DNA of 64,000 bases from the NCBI GenBank assembly GCA_963777915.1, contig CAVZSH010000003.1, positions 682,001 to 746,000 of the forward strand, written 5' to 3'. Numbering within the stretch: position 1 is the stretch's first letter; each line of letters opens with the position of its first letter. A program made the position numbers and the translations under genes. This DNA comes from CAVUPF01 sp963777915. GTDB taxonomy: Bacteria; Actinomycetota; Thermoleophilia; Solirubrobacterales; 70-9. This document shows, in pieces, positions 33,352 to 41,130 of the stretch. The notes beneath the pieces were generated by a model. It searched no databases, was not told the origin of the DNA, and saw nothing but the letters and a program-made list of their open reading frames with translations.

Positions 33352-34664
33352 TCACCTGACCGCTTGCGCGGTGCCGAGATGGACACGTCCAACCAGCGGG
33401 CGCAGGCCAAAGAAGCGCTCCTGGCGAAGTCGCCAGAGGCCATAGGCGAGTGGACGCTGGGCCTGGTGGCGCATCCCGATCCAGCGTGCCAGTCGCTCGG
33501 CCACGTGGCAGTCGAGCTTGTGGAACTGAACCGTGGAGTTGCCCCGGCGAAAATAGCCGGCCCAGCCGGTCAGGAACCGGTTGAGATTGGCCACCACGTC
33601 CTCGACCGACAACAACAACAGTCGCCGGTCGGTCAACTCGCGAATCCTTTGCCTCGCCGCCGCCATGGCGCGCGCCGACGGCCAGCGGGCCAGGAACCGA
33701 AACCCCGGCTTGTTGAAGCTCTCCACCATGCGGTGATGAAAGCCCAGGAAGTCGAAGCCCTCGCCATCCTCTTGCACACACACAAGGCGAGTCTTGGCCT
33801 CGGCCAGCTCCAAGCCGAGAGCGGCGAGCAGCGCTCGCAGCTCTCGGAGGGCCGCCTCGGCCTGAGCCTTGGTGCGGCAGAGCACGACGAGATCATCGGC
33901 ATACCTGACGAGCACGCCGTACCCGCCGTGGCCGTCCTCCCACGCCCGGTCGAGCGCGTTCAGATAGACGTTGGCGAGCAACGGGGAGATCACCCCGCCT
34001 TGGGGCGTGCCGGCCTCAGGGTGCATCAGGGTCGCCCCGTCAAGCACCCCGGCCCGTAGCCAACTCCGCAGCAATTTCAGCACGCGCCGATCGGAGATCC
34101 GCTCGCAGACGAGCTGGTCGAGGATCTTCGGGTCGAGCGCATCGAAGAAACCGCGGATGTCGACATCCACCACCCAGCGCCGTCCCCGCATCACCTCGCT
34201 CTTGATCACATCAAGAGCATCGTGTGCTGAGCGCTTGGGCCGAAACCCAAACGAGCAGTCACGGAAATCGGCCTCGAAGATCGGCTCCAAGACGATCTTT
34301 GCCGCGGTCTGGACAACCCGGTCCTTGACGGACGGGATGCCCAGCGGCCTCGTCTCGGAGCGACCGGGCTTGGGGATATGCACCCGCTTGACCGGTCGGG
34401 GTCGGTAGCGCTGCTCTGCCAGCTCCATTTGGAGCCCATCGAGAAACGCCTCGACCCCCTGGCTTCGATCTGGGCGATGGTGGTGCGGTCGACCCCGGCA
34501 GAGCCGCGGTTCTCGCGCACCTGGCGCCATGCCCGCTCCAGAACATCCCTGCGGTGGATGCGATCCCAGAGCGCATGGAAGCGCCTGCCCGGCGACCGCT
34601 TGGCCGCCAGGTAAAGCTTGACTTGGAGTTCTCGAACCTTGTCCTGCTCGGTGTTGTTAGCCAT
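33352..34664 (-). pseudogene. ltrA: group II intron reverse transcriptase/maturase, frameshifted
   Basis: The intron-encoded protein starts MANNTEQDKVRELQVKLYLA at ATG 34664 and continues RENRGSAGVDRTTIAQIEA. Near 34455-34462 one base is missing and the frame changes to QGVEAFLDGLQMELAEQRYR. The RT domain follows: VHIPKPGRSETRPLGIPSVK, DCSFGFRPKRSAHDAL, GTPQGGVISPLLANVYL and the catalytic YADDLVVL, then the maturase (X) domain with NRFLTGWAGYFRRGNS. There is no C-terminal HNH endonuclease domain. The frameshift would abolish the full protein unless it is an assembly error. Confidence 0.88.
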
Positions 34665-35352
34665 GGTGGGCACGCACCGGTCCTTCCGTCGTTGTCAAGC
34701 ACAGATGAAGCACGGCCCCTTCCCTTGCCCGGGGTTGTGTTGTCCTTCGGGTTCAAGCGGTACTACGGGCCGCTCCGCCACCCTCCCGGCCGAGCGCGAC
34801 TTCGCCAACGGCTTATACGCGCTCATCGCTTCCCGGGCACGACATCCGCAGGCCCGGGGCCGGGGAGGGCTTCCCCAGTTCCCGCATCGACCTTCCGACC
34901 GTTCCGCTCCCTCTACCCCGGGGGGTTCTTCGCCGCTGCGCTTCCAGGCTCTTCGCGGCTTCCATGGCCTTCGCCCCGAATTCCCGGGCTCGGCTCCCCC
35001 TTGTCCCCTGACGGGGCTAGCGTCACGAGGCGGCAGGATTCACTTGACGTTACGGACCGGCCAGTTGCTTCCCCCCCAAGGGGCATTTGACGCTGGGCTC
35101 CGACGCCGGGCGTTTCCCCCCGACGCCGCCAGCCTGCTACCCGGCGCCCTGGTGCTTACCGGGACCGGACTTCCACCGGCGGGCCGATGCGAGCTTATGT
35201 TCAGATCAGGTCACTCGATGGCACCACCTCCGAACTCTGGGCACACGAACTACTCATCTAGGCATGACCGACAACACCTCTCGCCGCCTCTGGCACTGCA
35301 GCCGGCTCCGCCGGCTGACTGACGAAGTGTCTGGCGAATGGCTTAGAACGAA

Positions 35353-35384
35353 AGAGAGGGCGCGGCTTACGACGCGCCCTCTCT
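35353..35384. terminator. strong GC-rich hairpin
   Basis: AGAGAGGGCGCG (35353-35364) pairs perfectly with CGCGCCCTCTCT (35373-35384), 8-base loop. It looks like a bidirectional terminator at the right flank of the IS982 element. Confidence 0.65.
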
Positions 35385-35487
35385 TCAACAGTGACTACCT
35401 CCGTCCGTGAACGAAGGGTTGCCCAGGCGTTGTGAGGAGCTGGACCGTTGGCTTCCAGCATCCGGAGCGGCGATGCGGAAACACACA

Positions 35488-35526
35488 GGTAAGGATAGAG
35501 CCAGGCTTGCCGGCTCTATCCTTACC
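35488..35526. terminator. terminator hairpin after the degraded paralog
   Basis: GGTAAGGATAGAGCC (35488-35502) and its exact complement (35512-35526) form a 15-bp stem with a 9-base loop, 19 bases after the stop of the minus-strand gene fragment. Confidence 0.8.
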
Positions 35527-35544
35527 TCGCTCCATCGAACCGAC

Positions 35545-35930
35545 TCAGCCTGAGGTGACCTGACCGAAGACCACGCACCTTTCGGGCGCTTCTTCGTTAA
35601 AGGTGCCGTAGTCAAATCCCAGCTCACCGCTAATGACGGTGCCGGTGCTTGTCGCTCCAGAAAAGGACGACTCTCCGTAAGTGTTTTTGACTGTGGCTGT
35701 CCTGGAGCGACCTTCACTAAGACTGATCGTCGATGTTTCTCCAGCCTTGCTCGACGCGTATTCGAAGATCGAAGTAGCGGTGGTGGGATTCTCCCCGTTC
35801 CCCTCAGCGATGAGCACTGTACCCGTCGAGGACGGAGCTGTAAGCGTTGCACTGGCTTCAGTTTTTCACAGCTCGCTTTGAACGTGAAGCCTGAGATCGT
35901 CGCCACGACGACTCCTTTTTCCCCCTGGAG
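35545..35930 (-). pseudogene. remnant of an exported paralog-array protein
   Basis: Only the C-terminal part survives. Upstream codons read QGEKGVVVATISGFTFKASC; then a run of A's around 35869-35873 appears one base short, and the frame resumes TEASATLTAPSSTGTVLIAE, TATSIFEYASSKAGETST and ends RCVVFGQVTSG. The Gly-x-x-Gly-Glu-Lys piece resembles the short collagen-like linker in a neighbour (GPEGKQGKEGPIG). The N-terminal signal/repeat block is missing, although the upstream promoter module shared with other array members is retained at 35985-36013. Confidence 0.6.
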
Positions 35931-35961
35931 TAAGGGTCCTGAAAATCTTGGTCGCAGTCTG

Positions 35962-36125
35962 ACCAGGCGAGGACGGATGAGGCGACCCTATCCAGCTGGT
36001 CGTGGCGGATCAACCGGCGCGGAGCCAATCTCAGCAGACGGACGAAAATCGGCGCCCACCCGGAGCAATTGGAGGTTGACGGGAAGACATTGGCGCCCGG
36101 GACGAGCTGCCAGGCGCCGTCGACC
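35962..36125 (-). repeat. upstream module of the paralog array, copy 1
   Basis: This ~160-bp segment is closely similar to 39046-39210 and, over its first ~120 bp, to 40948-41070. Shared blocks include CCTATCC.GCTGGTC, GGATCAACCG and GCAATTGGAGG-like stretches. In each case it lies just upstream of a minus-strand array gene. Confidence 0.75.
35985..36013 (-). promoter_or_regulatory. array promoter, copy 1
   Basis: On the minus strand TTGATC (36013-36008) and TAGGGT (35990-35985) are separated by exactly 17 bases. The same pair at the same spacing precedes two other array genes. Confidence 0.65.
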
Positions 36126-36215
36126 CGCTACGGGATTCCCTGCGCTTGCGGCGCGGTGACCGCGCCCTCGGGCGGCGCTGCATGGCGGGTACCTGGACAG
36201 ACGTCACAACAAAGA

Positions 36216-36239
36216 GGGGCGCGGCTCTCGCCGCGCCCC
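36216..36239. terminator. terminator hairpin after array gene 36287
   Basis: GGGGCGCGGC (36216-36225) pairs with GCCGCGCCCC (36230-36239) over a TCTC loop; outer AACAA/TTGTT pairing extends it. It lies about 48 bases after the minus-strand stop codon. Confidence 0.75.
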
Positions 36240-36286
36240 GTTGTTACAGGTGGCCAGCACCGCTGGCGTGCGAAGGAATCAATCCA

Positions 36287-36976
36287 TCAGCCGTTGTTGG
36301 TCGCGCTGACCCAGAAGGCACAATTTGCACCGAAATAATTGACTGCGTTGGCAGCTTCGCCACCCAGCAGCGTTTTGCCGTCAGCGGACGCGGCCGTGAA
36401 CCCGTTGTATTCATAGGCGTCCTTGTACTGGCTGCTTTCCGGAGTGGTCCCATCAACCGGATAGCTGAGTTCGGCTTCGGTGCCGGGATCGAAGTTGGCC
36501 TCTTCATAGCTTTTCTCGTAGCTGGCCATCGACGAGCCAGTCTGGCTGGTCGTGAGAATAGTGGACGCTTCAAACGAGCCACCACCCAGGTCTTTGCAGT
36601 GGCCGGTGATCGTGAACGGGCCGATGCTCAGCAAAGGCACAGTCTGTCCGGCCGAAGCCTTGACCAGGCCCGAGGTGAAATAGCGGCTCCAATTTGTCGC
36701 GTTGGTGGAGTTTGTGGCGTTGGTGGCATTAGTCGCACTGGTCGCATTTGTAGCGCTCGGCACGGTTCCCAGCGTAGACACCTTTACCTTCGCTCCAGTC
36801 ACCGCGTTCTTCTTGATCTTGGCAGAGGTCACAGCGTTGTTCTTGATCTGCTTGGTTCCGACGCTGTTCTTGCCGAGCTTTCCGGCGGCCAGGGCGGTGG
36901 CGCCGCCGAGGATGAGGAAGACGGCGATCGACGACATCACGTTCGCGTAGGTAAGGCGCTTGCGTATCTGCTTCAA
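36287..36976 (-). CDS. exported paralog-array protein
   Basis: The 229-residue protein starts at TTG 36976 (MKQIRKRLTYANVMSSIAV) after a good AAGGAG site. The shared N-terminal block is followed by a hydrophobic segment, then KLGKNSVGTKQIKNNAVTSA and similar repeats, a stretch of alternating TNAT/SAT units (SATNATSATNATNATNS), and a C-terminal beta-rich domain (GPFTITGHCKDLGGGSFEAS ... GEAANAVNYFGANCAFW) with conserved cysteines. It is closest to the gene at 39346. Surface or secreted location is inferred; function unknown. A hairpin terminator follows. Confidence 0.78.
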   Translation of the reverse strand: MKQIRKRLTYANVMSSIAVFLILGGATALAAGKLGKNSVGTKQIKNNAVTSAKIKKNAVTGAKVKVSTLGTVPSATNATSATNATNATNSTNATNWSRYFTSGLVKASAGQTVPLLSIGPFTITGHCKDLGGGSFEASTILTTSQTGSSMASYEKSYEEANFDPGTEAELSYPVDGTTPESSQYKDAYEYNGFTAASADGKTLLGGEAANAVNYFGANCAFWVSATNNG

Positions 36977-37556
36977 CTGATTGGCTCCTTAGGTTGAGGG
37001 ACGAGGCAGGCACCTGCGAAGGGCAGGCTCTCCCATTTTTAAGCGGAGTAGACCTTTGCAGGCAGTGCGGACACCGTCGAGGGAGATGGACGGGTGTTAG
37101 AGGTGTCTCACAACTCCGCGCACGTAAGGCGGTGGCCACTGCGTGGTGCGCCGCCCTCGGGCTTGCCCTTGGCAGCGCCAAGCGCTGCTTGCGGCGCTTG
37201 ATCCGGAGCTCGCCAGGCGCACGCGCATGGCTTCGAGACAGCCTCACGCGAAGCGGTCTGTGGCAACTGCTCCCGCAGGACACTCGCTGCCCCTTCCTAG
37301 CGAAACTGGCGCCCTGGCCCGCGCAAGAGCATCTCACAGAGCTTGTCATTGCGCCGAAGATGCAGCGCCTTGCGCTCCAACGGTCCCGACGGCCGTGCTG
37401 CTTGCCGTTCCATTGGTAGCGAGTGCCGCAAGCCAGGCGACAAACTCCGTCCATCCGGCTTGACGGCGTCGGGAAGGAATCGTAGTCATCTCTTCGAAGA
37501 CAGCAGCGACTTGCCACGCCAGGTCGGTTGGCCCGATCCCTCAACAGGAGAGCTCA
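36977..37556. other. 580-bp gap in the paralog array
   Basis: No convincing gene is seen. The segment starts with the leader of the minus-strand gene (TAAGGAGCC, with a CTCGTCC-rich leader shared with 39030-39060). Open frames here are arginine-rich without motifs. Confidence 0.4.
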
Positions 37557-38233
37557 GTGAAGCGTGCACGAAAGCTCATCGCCTACGCAAACGTCACGTC
37601 ACTGTCGCCCTCTTCCTCGCCCTGGCCGGTGGCGTTGCCTGGGCGGCCGGCAAGATCCACTCCTCCAACATCGCCGCCAATGCGATCAAGACCAACAAAA
37701 TCGCCCCCGAAGCGGTCAGGGCCGGCAAGCTCGCCCGCGGCGCCGTGGTCGCCAACCGGATCGCCAACGGTGCGGTCGGCTCCCAGCAGATCGCCGAAGG
37801 CTCGGTCACCGCAGCTGACCTGCAGACACCGGTCAGCTTCGTCGCCAGCCCCACCGGCGGCTCCTCGCCACTGACCGAACGCAGCGAATTCGCCTACCCG
37901 CTCAGCGAAAACTCCTGGACGCAGCGGTCTGGCGAGTTCAATGTCATCTACGGCGAACTCGAGGCGACTGTCGCTGCTGCGAACCTATCCGAACCCTGCG
38001 AAGTTGAGATTCGCATCCTGCTAAACGACAGGAAGTTCGGCGAAGGCGAAGGCTTGACCTTTTCCAGCAACTCCACCTCCCCCGAACAGATCAACGACCC
38101 ATTCGGCGCCCAGCCGAACTTCAACTTCCAGGGCCCGGTGTCCAAGAAACTCACGATGACGGTCAGCGCCAGCGGCTGCGCCAGCGGCTCTGCGATCCAG
38201 GGCACTCAGGTCCGGGTGCTCGGGATCGGCTGA
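37557..38233 (+). pseudogene. exported paralog-array protein, copy 2 (signal region frameshifted)
   Basis: GTG 37557 begins MKRARKLIAYANVT, the shared N-terminal block. The frame must then shift by one base near 37597-37603 to continue VTVALFLALAGGVAWAAGKI. From 37637 to the stop the sequence equals copy 1 at 30184-30780, including all repeats and the C-terminal domain. One missing base (ACGTC for ACGGTC) would explain the break. If real, the protein is not exported; if an assembly indel, the gene is intact at 226 residues. A terminator hairpin at 38275 follows. Confidence 0.8.
37637..38233 (+). repeat. ~597-bp direct repeat, copy B
   Basis: Matches 30184-30780 with no difference seen, ending exactly at the stop codon. 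Distance between copies is about 7.45 kb, spanning the TA pair, the IS982/intron element and part of the array. Confidence 0.9.
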
Positions 38234-38274
38234 ATTGAGCTAGCGAGTCGGAACACCCAACATGCTTTACGGGT

Positions 38275-38301
38275 GGGTCGGCTCCGAGCCGGAGCCGACC
38301 C
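38275..38301. terminator. terminator hairpin after copy 2
   Basis: GGGTCGGCTCC (38275-38285) pairs perfectly with GGAGCCGACCC (38291-38301), 5-base loop, 42 bases after the plus-strand stop codon. Confidence 0.75.
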
Positions 38302-38366
38302 GTTGAAGAGGCGACGAAGGTCAGGCGTTCTTCGCGGCTCACTCGCGAATCCGAACCGTAAACGAG

Positions 38367-38392
38367 ACGCGGCGGCCCGAAGACCGCCGCGT
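38367..38392. terminator. terminator hairpin after array gene 38415
   Basis: ACGCGGCGG (38367-38375) pairs with CCGCCGCGT (38384-38392). It lies 23 bases beyond the minus-strand stop at 38415. Confidence 0.65.
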
Positions 38393-38414
38393 GCTCCTCG
38401 CTTGAACTGCGTGT

Positions 38415-39029
38415 CTAGTGGATGGCGCCCACCTTCAATGCCACCAATTTCGGTTCGGGAACAAGGACCGTGTTGGTAATAGCAGAGCATTTGTCGGTCA
38501 CGACAGTCGATTCCGAAAGGTTGAGAGTTGCGAGCCCCGTGACAACGTCAACCGTATTTGTGGCAAGCACTGTGTAGAAGCTCGACTCCTGTTTGGAACC
38601 CGCGTAGATGTAGCAGTCGAACTCCGTGCCACCACCAGAGGGTTGCGCCGTCTGTGATGCGATCACTTGGTACTGGCCAGCGGGCACGGTTAGGGACGCA
38701 AGCGGGTACAGGCTTTCCGTGGTGGCGAGGGACTTGAAGGCACCCGTCGTGGAGAAGAGTTCACTTGGCCCGATTGGACCTTCTTTCCCCTGTTTTCCTT
38801 CCGGCCCTTGGGCACCAGCCGGAAGCTGGCCGGCCTTGAAGTCCGCGGCAGTCAGGGAGTGGACCTTGACCTTGGCTCCGGTAACTGCGCCGTTCTTGAG
38901 CTGCTTTGTCCCGACGCTGTTCTTAGCGAGCTTGACGGCGGCCAGAGCTGTGGCGCCCCCAAGCAGTAAGAACAAGCAGAGGGTTGATATGACGTTGGCG
39001 TATGTGAGTCGCTTGCGTATCTGCTTCAA
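38415..39029 (-). CDS. exported paralog-array protein with short collagen-like linker
   Basis: The 204-residue protein starts at TTG 39029 (MKQIRKRLTYANVISTLCLF) after AAAGGAG. The conserved block and hydrophobic segment are followed by KLAKNSVGTKQLKNGAVTGA, then the collagen-like QGPEGKQGKEGPIG, and a beta-sandwich-like C-terminal domain (TVPAGQYQVIASQTAQPSGG, CYIYAGSK). The architecture suggests a surface stalk with a jelly-roll-like head, but that is inference. The promoter module at 39071-39099 and a hairpin at 38367 bracket it. Confidence 0.78.
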   Translation of the reverse strand: MKQIRKRLTYANVISTLCLFLLLGGATALAAVKLAKNSVGTKQLKNGAVTGAKVKVHSLTAADFKAGQLPAGAQGPEGKQGKEGPIGPSELFSTTGAFKSLATTESLYPLASLTVPAGQYQVIASQTAQPSGGGTEFDCYIYAGSKQESSFYTVLATNTVDVVTGLATLNLSESTVVTDKCSAITNTVLVPEPKLVALKVGAIH

Positions 39030-39045
39030 CTAATCGCTCCTTTAG

Positions 39046-39210
39046 GTTGAGGACGAGGCAGGGCTCGGCGAGCCTATCCAGCTGGTCGTGGTGGGTCAAC
39101 CGCGCGCGGGGCCGATCTCAACAGACGGTCGAGATCGACGCCCGCGCGGAGCAAAATTGGAGGTTGACGGGAAGGCATTGGCGCATCGGACGAGCTGCCC
39201 AGCGCCGCTG
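39046..39210 (-). repeat. upstream module of the paralog array, copy 2
   Basis: About 160 bp closely similar to 35962-36125 and to 40948-41070, lying just upstream of the array gene at 38415. Confidence 0.75.
39071..39099 (-). promoter_or_regulatory. array promoter, copy 2
   Basis: On the minus strand TTGACC (39099-39094) and TAGGCT (39076-39071) are 17 bases apart, about 42 bases upstream of the TTG start at 39029. Confidence 0.68.
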
Positions 39211-39271
39211 TTTGGCTGGTGGGTCGGCAGGGAAAACCGGGCGATGGGTGGCTGGCGAATTGTCTGAGAAC

Positions 39272-39305
39272 GTGAGAGGGCGCGGCTCGCGCCGCGCCCT
39301 CTCAC
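39272..39305. terminator. terminator hairpin after array gene 39346
   Basis: GTGAGAGGGCGCGGC (39272-39286) pairs over 15 bp with its exact complement (39291-39305) around TCGC. It closely resembles the hairpins at 35353 and 36216. Confidence 0.8.
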
Positions 39306-39345
39306 ACACGGGGACAGCCCTTCGTCCGCGGACGAAGGGCTGATT

Positions 39346-40005
39346 TCAGGCGTCGTTCGTCACGTGGTCCCAGAAGGCACACTGGGCTCCGTAGTAGTAG
39401 ACCGCGCTGGTTGCTTGACCACTTAGCAGCGTGTTGCCATCCGCGGACGCTGCGCTGAATGCATTGTAGTAAGAGCCACCGCCGTATGAATCGTTGGACT
39501 GCGGGGTTTTCCCTTCGACCCCATAGCCGAGTTCGGCTTCGGTGCTCGGGTTGAAATCAGCTTCGTAGTACGATTTTTCGTAGGCGCTCATCGAAGAACC
39601 TACCTGACTCGTCGTGAGCATTGTGAACGCTTCGACTTCACCGCCGCCGAGGTCTTTGCAGTGGCCGACGATCGAGAACGGACCGATGGTGAGCAGCGGC
39701 ACGTTCTGCCCAGCGGACGCCTTCACCACGCCCGTGGTGAAGTAGCGGCTCCAATTTATCGCGTTGGTGGAGTTGGTGGCATTAGTCGCACTGGTCGCAT
39801 TTGTAGCGCTCGGCACGGTTCCCAGCGTAGACACCTTGACCTTCGCTCCAGTCACCGCGTTGTTCTTGATCTTCGCGGTCGTGACTGCGTTCTTCTTGAT
39901 CTGATTGGTGCCGACGCTGTTCTTGCCGAGCTTGCTGGCGGCCAGGGCGGTGGCGCCGCCCAGGACGAGGAAGACGGCGATGGTCGACTTTCCTTGTGGA
40001 CCCAC
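39346..40005 (-). CDS. array protein with replaced N-terminus
   Basis: The 219-residue reading starts MGPQGKSTIAVFLVLGG. From STIAVFLVLGG on it follows the family (KLGKNSVGTNQIKKNAVTTA, SATNATSATNATNSTNA) and the C-terminal domain is close to that of the gene at 36287 (GPFSIVGHCKDLGGGEVEAF, AVYYYGAQCAFWDHV). The usual RKRLTYANVM block before the hydrophobic segment is missing and is replaced by GFKKGAVGPQGK, a collagen-like piece, with no promoter module upstream. Recombination with the linker of another array gene could produce this. Export without the normal block is uncertain. Confidence 0.65.
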   Translation of the reverse strand: MGPQGKSTIAVFLVLGGATALAASKLGKNSVGTNQIKKNAVTTAKIKNNAVTGAKVKVSTLGTVPSATNATSATNATNSTNAINWSRYFTTGVVKASAGQNVPLLTIGPFSIVGHCKDLGGGEVEAFTMLTTSQVGSSMSAYEKSYYEADFNPSTEAELGYGVEGKTPQSNDSYGGGSYYNAFSAASADGNTLLSGQATSAVYYYGAQCAFWDHVTNDA

Positions 40006-40055
40006 TGCCCCCTTTTTAAAGCCTTCCTGGCGCTAGCACTGATTTTTGGCAGCGG

Positions 40056-40085
40056 CAGTAGCGCCGCCCGTGGGCGGCGCTACTG
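40056..40085. terminator. terminator hairpin after array gene 40162
   Basis: CAGTAGCGCCGCCC (40056-40069) and its exact complement (40072-40085) are separated by only GT, so the structure is a 14-bp stem that may also extrude as a cruciform. Confidence 0.7.
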
Positions 40086-40161
40086 GCTGAATCCCTGCGC
40101 TACTTGCCCCGCCTAACGCTCACCTTGGCCCCGAGAGGAACACCTGATCGCTAAAGCGAAT

Positions 40162-40923
40162 TCAGGACGGTGCCACCCACTCCATCGAGAACGACGGGCA
40201 GGATTCAGCAGGGCTGCAGGAAAAAGCGCTGCTGCCGCTGGTGGCGCCTTTTTGCTCGGCCACAACCTGGACGAAATCCCCGGCATTCAATTTCACCAGA
40301 TCGGTAGCGTTCGAAAAGGTGGTATTCCCTTCCGTGGGATTCTGAGTGTCGAACAGGTCGACGGTACCGTTTTTGACAAGCTCCAAGATCACGCTGGTCG
40401 TGCTCGAAGACAAGATAAACCCGACAGATGCACTAACGCGATAGATCCCTGCGATCGGCGCTGTCAACCTCGACGAGTTCGTTGTTGTGCTGTGGAGGTT
40501 GTCTATGTCAAAGCTCTCCGTATTAAAATTCAGGGTCACAGGGGTTTCATTCGGCAGCACTTGTTCGGTGTTATCGGACACACGAGCGACGGGAATACTG
40601 GCAAGACCTGCAGGAGTGACAGCGCCTGCGGCAACTGCGCCGGCGGTAGTGGCGTTAGTCGCGTTGGTGGCGTTCGGCACCGTGCCCAGGGTCGAAGCGT
40701 TGATCTGAGTGCCGGTCAATGAGCCGCTCTTAACCTTTGCGCCGGTGACGGCGCCGTTCTTGATCTTGGCGGTCGTCACCGCATTGTTCTTGATCTGCTT
40801 GGTGCCGACGCTGTTCTTGCCGAGCTTGGTGGCGGCCAGGGCGGTGGCGCCGCCGAGGATGAGGAAGACGGCGATGGTCGACATCACGTCGGCATAGGTG
40901 AGGCGCTTGCGTATGGACTTCAC
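40162..40923 (-). CDS. exported paralog-array protein with C1q/TNF-like head
   Basis: The 253-residue protein starts at GTG 40923 (MKSIRKRLTYADVMSTIAVF), 8 bases after GGAG. The family block and hydrophobic segment precede KLGKNSVGTKQIKNNAVTTA, IKNGAVTGAKVKSGSLTGTQ and a TNATNATTAG stretch. The C-terminal 130 residues (LNFNTESFDIDNLHSTTTNS, RLTAPIAGIYRVSASVGFIL, FVQVVAEQKGAT) look like a C1q/TNF-type jelly roll, a head domain often found on collagen-like stalks; this is a resemblance only. The promoter module lies at 40968-40996. Confidence 0.78.
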   Translation of the reverse strand: MKSIRKRLTYADVMSTIAVFLILGGATALAATKLGKNSVGTKQIKNNAVTTAKIKNGAVTGAKVKSGSLTGTQINASTLGTVPNATNATNATTAGAVAAGAVTPAGLASIPVARVSDNTEQVLPNETPVTLNFNTESFDIDNLHSTTTNSSRLTAPIAGIYRVSASVGFILSSSTTSVILELVKNGTVDLFDTQNPTEGNTTFSNATDLVKLNAGDFVQVVAEQKGATSGSSAFSCSPAESCPSFSMEWVAPS

Positions 40924-40947
40924 AGGAGGGTCTCCTTGTGATTGGGA

Positions 40948-41070
40948 GGCGAGGACGGGAAGAGGCGACCCTATCCGGCTGGTCATGGCGGATCAACCGG
41001 CGCGAAGCCAATCTCAGCGGGACAGTCGAGATCGACGCCTACGCGGGGGCAATTGGAGGCGGATGGAGAT
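40948..41070 (-). repeat. upstream module of the paralog array, copy 3
   Basis: About 120 bp similar to the modules at 35962 and 39046. It lies 25 bases upstream of the GTG start at 40923. Confidence 0.72.
40968..40996 (-). promoter_or_regulatory. array promoter, copy 3
   Basis: On the minus strand TTGATC (40996-40991) and TAGGGT (40973-40968) are exactly 17 bases apart, about 45 bases upstream of the start codon. Confidence 0.68.
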
Positions 41071-41130
41071 CGGCGATCGGCATGGAGACTGTCTCGACGG
41101 AGTGGGAAAGCGCGGGTCGGAACTATGAGC

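Larger units (their letters stand above)
33231..35246 (-). mobile_element. group II intron with maturase ORF
   Basis: Read on the minus strand, the intron begins GTGTGCCCAG (35246-35237), matching the group II 5' consensus GUGYG, and ends ...CCGAC at 33231, matching the AY 3' end. Domain V lies at 33307-33340 and a domain VI stem-loop (33236-33305 region, GGCGGTGGGAGG pairing with CCTCCCGCCG) follows it. A reverse transcriptase is encoded in domain IV. The 5' 580 bases (34665-35246) are non-coding and should hold domains I-III. The boundaries were fixed by restoring the IS982 inverted repeat. Confidence 0.9.
32222..35262. mobile_element. IS982-family element carrying a group II intron in its right end
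   Basis: A 22-bp inverted repeat at the left end (32222-32243, starting CCTAGATGAGTAGTTC) is matched at the right end only if the intron 33231-35246 is removed: the right copy is split into 33225-33230 (GCCGTG) and 35247-35262. Without the intron the element is 1025 bp, normal for IS982. No target duplication is apparent. The transposase is frameshifted. Confidence 0.85.

Noticed and set aside
36994..37419. Open frame in the array gap
   Set aside because: Arginine/leucine-rich, no ribosome site, no family features and no coupling to neighbours.
37343..37556. N-terminal extension of paralog copy 2
   Set aside because: The extended reading lacks a signal peptide, while GTG 37557 begins the family N-terminal block in another frame; a one-base loss explains the break better.
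30103..41070. CRISPR array
   Set aside because: The repeats in this region are coding repeats and gene-sized modules; no regularly spaced short repeats with unique spacers occur.
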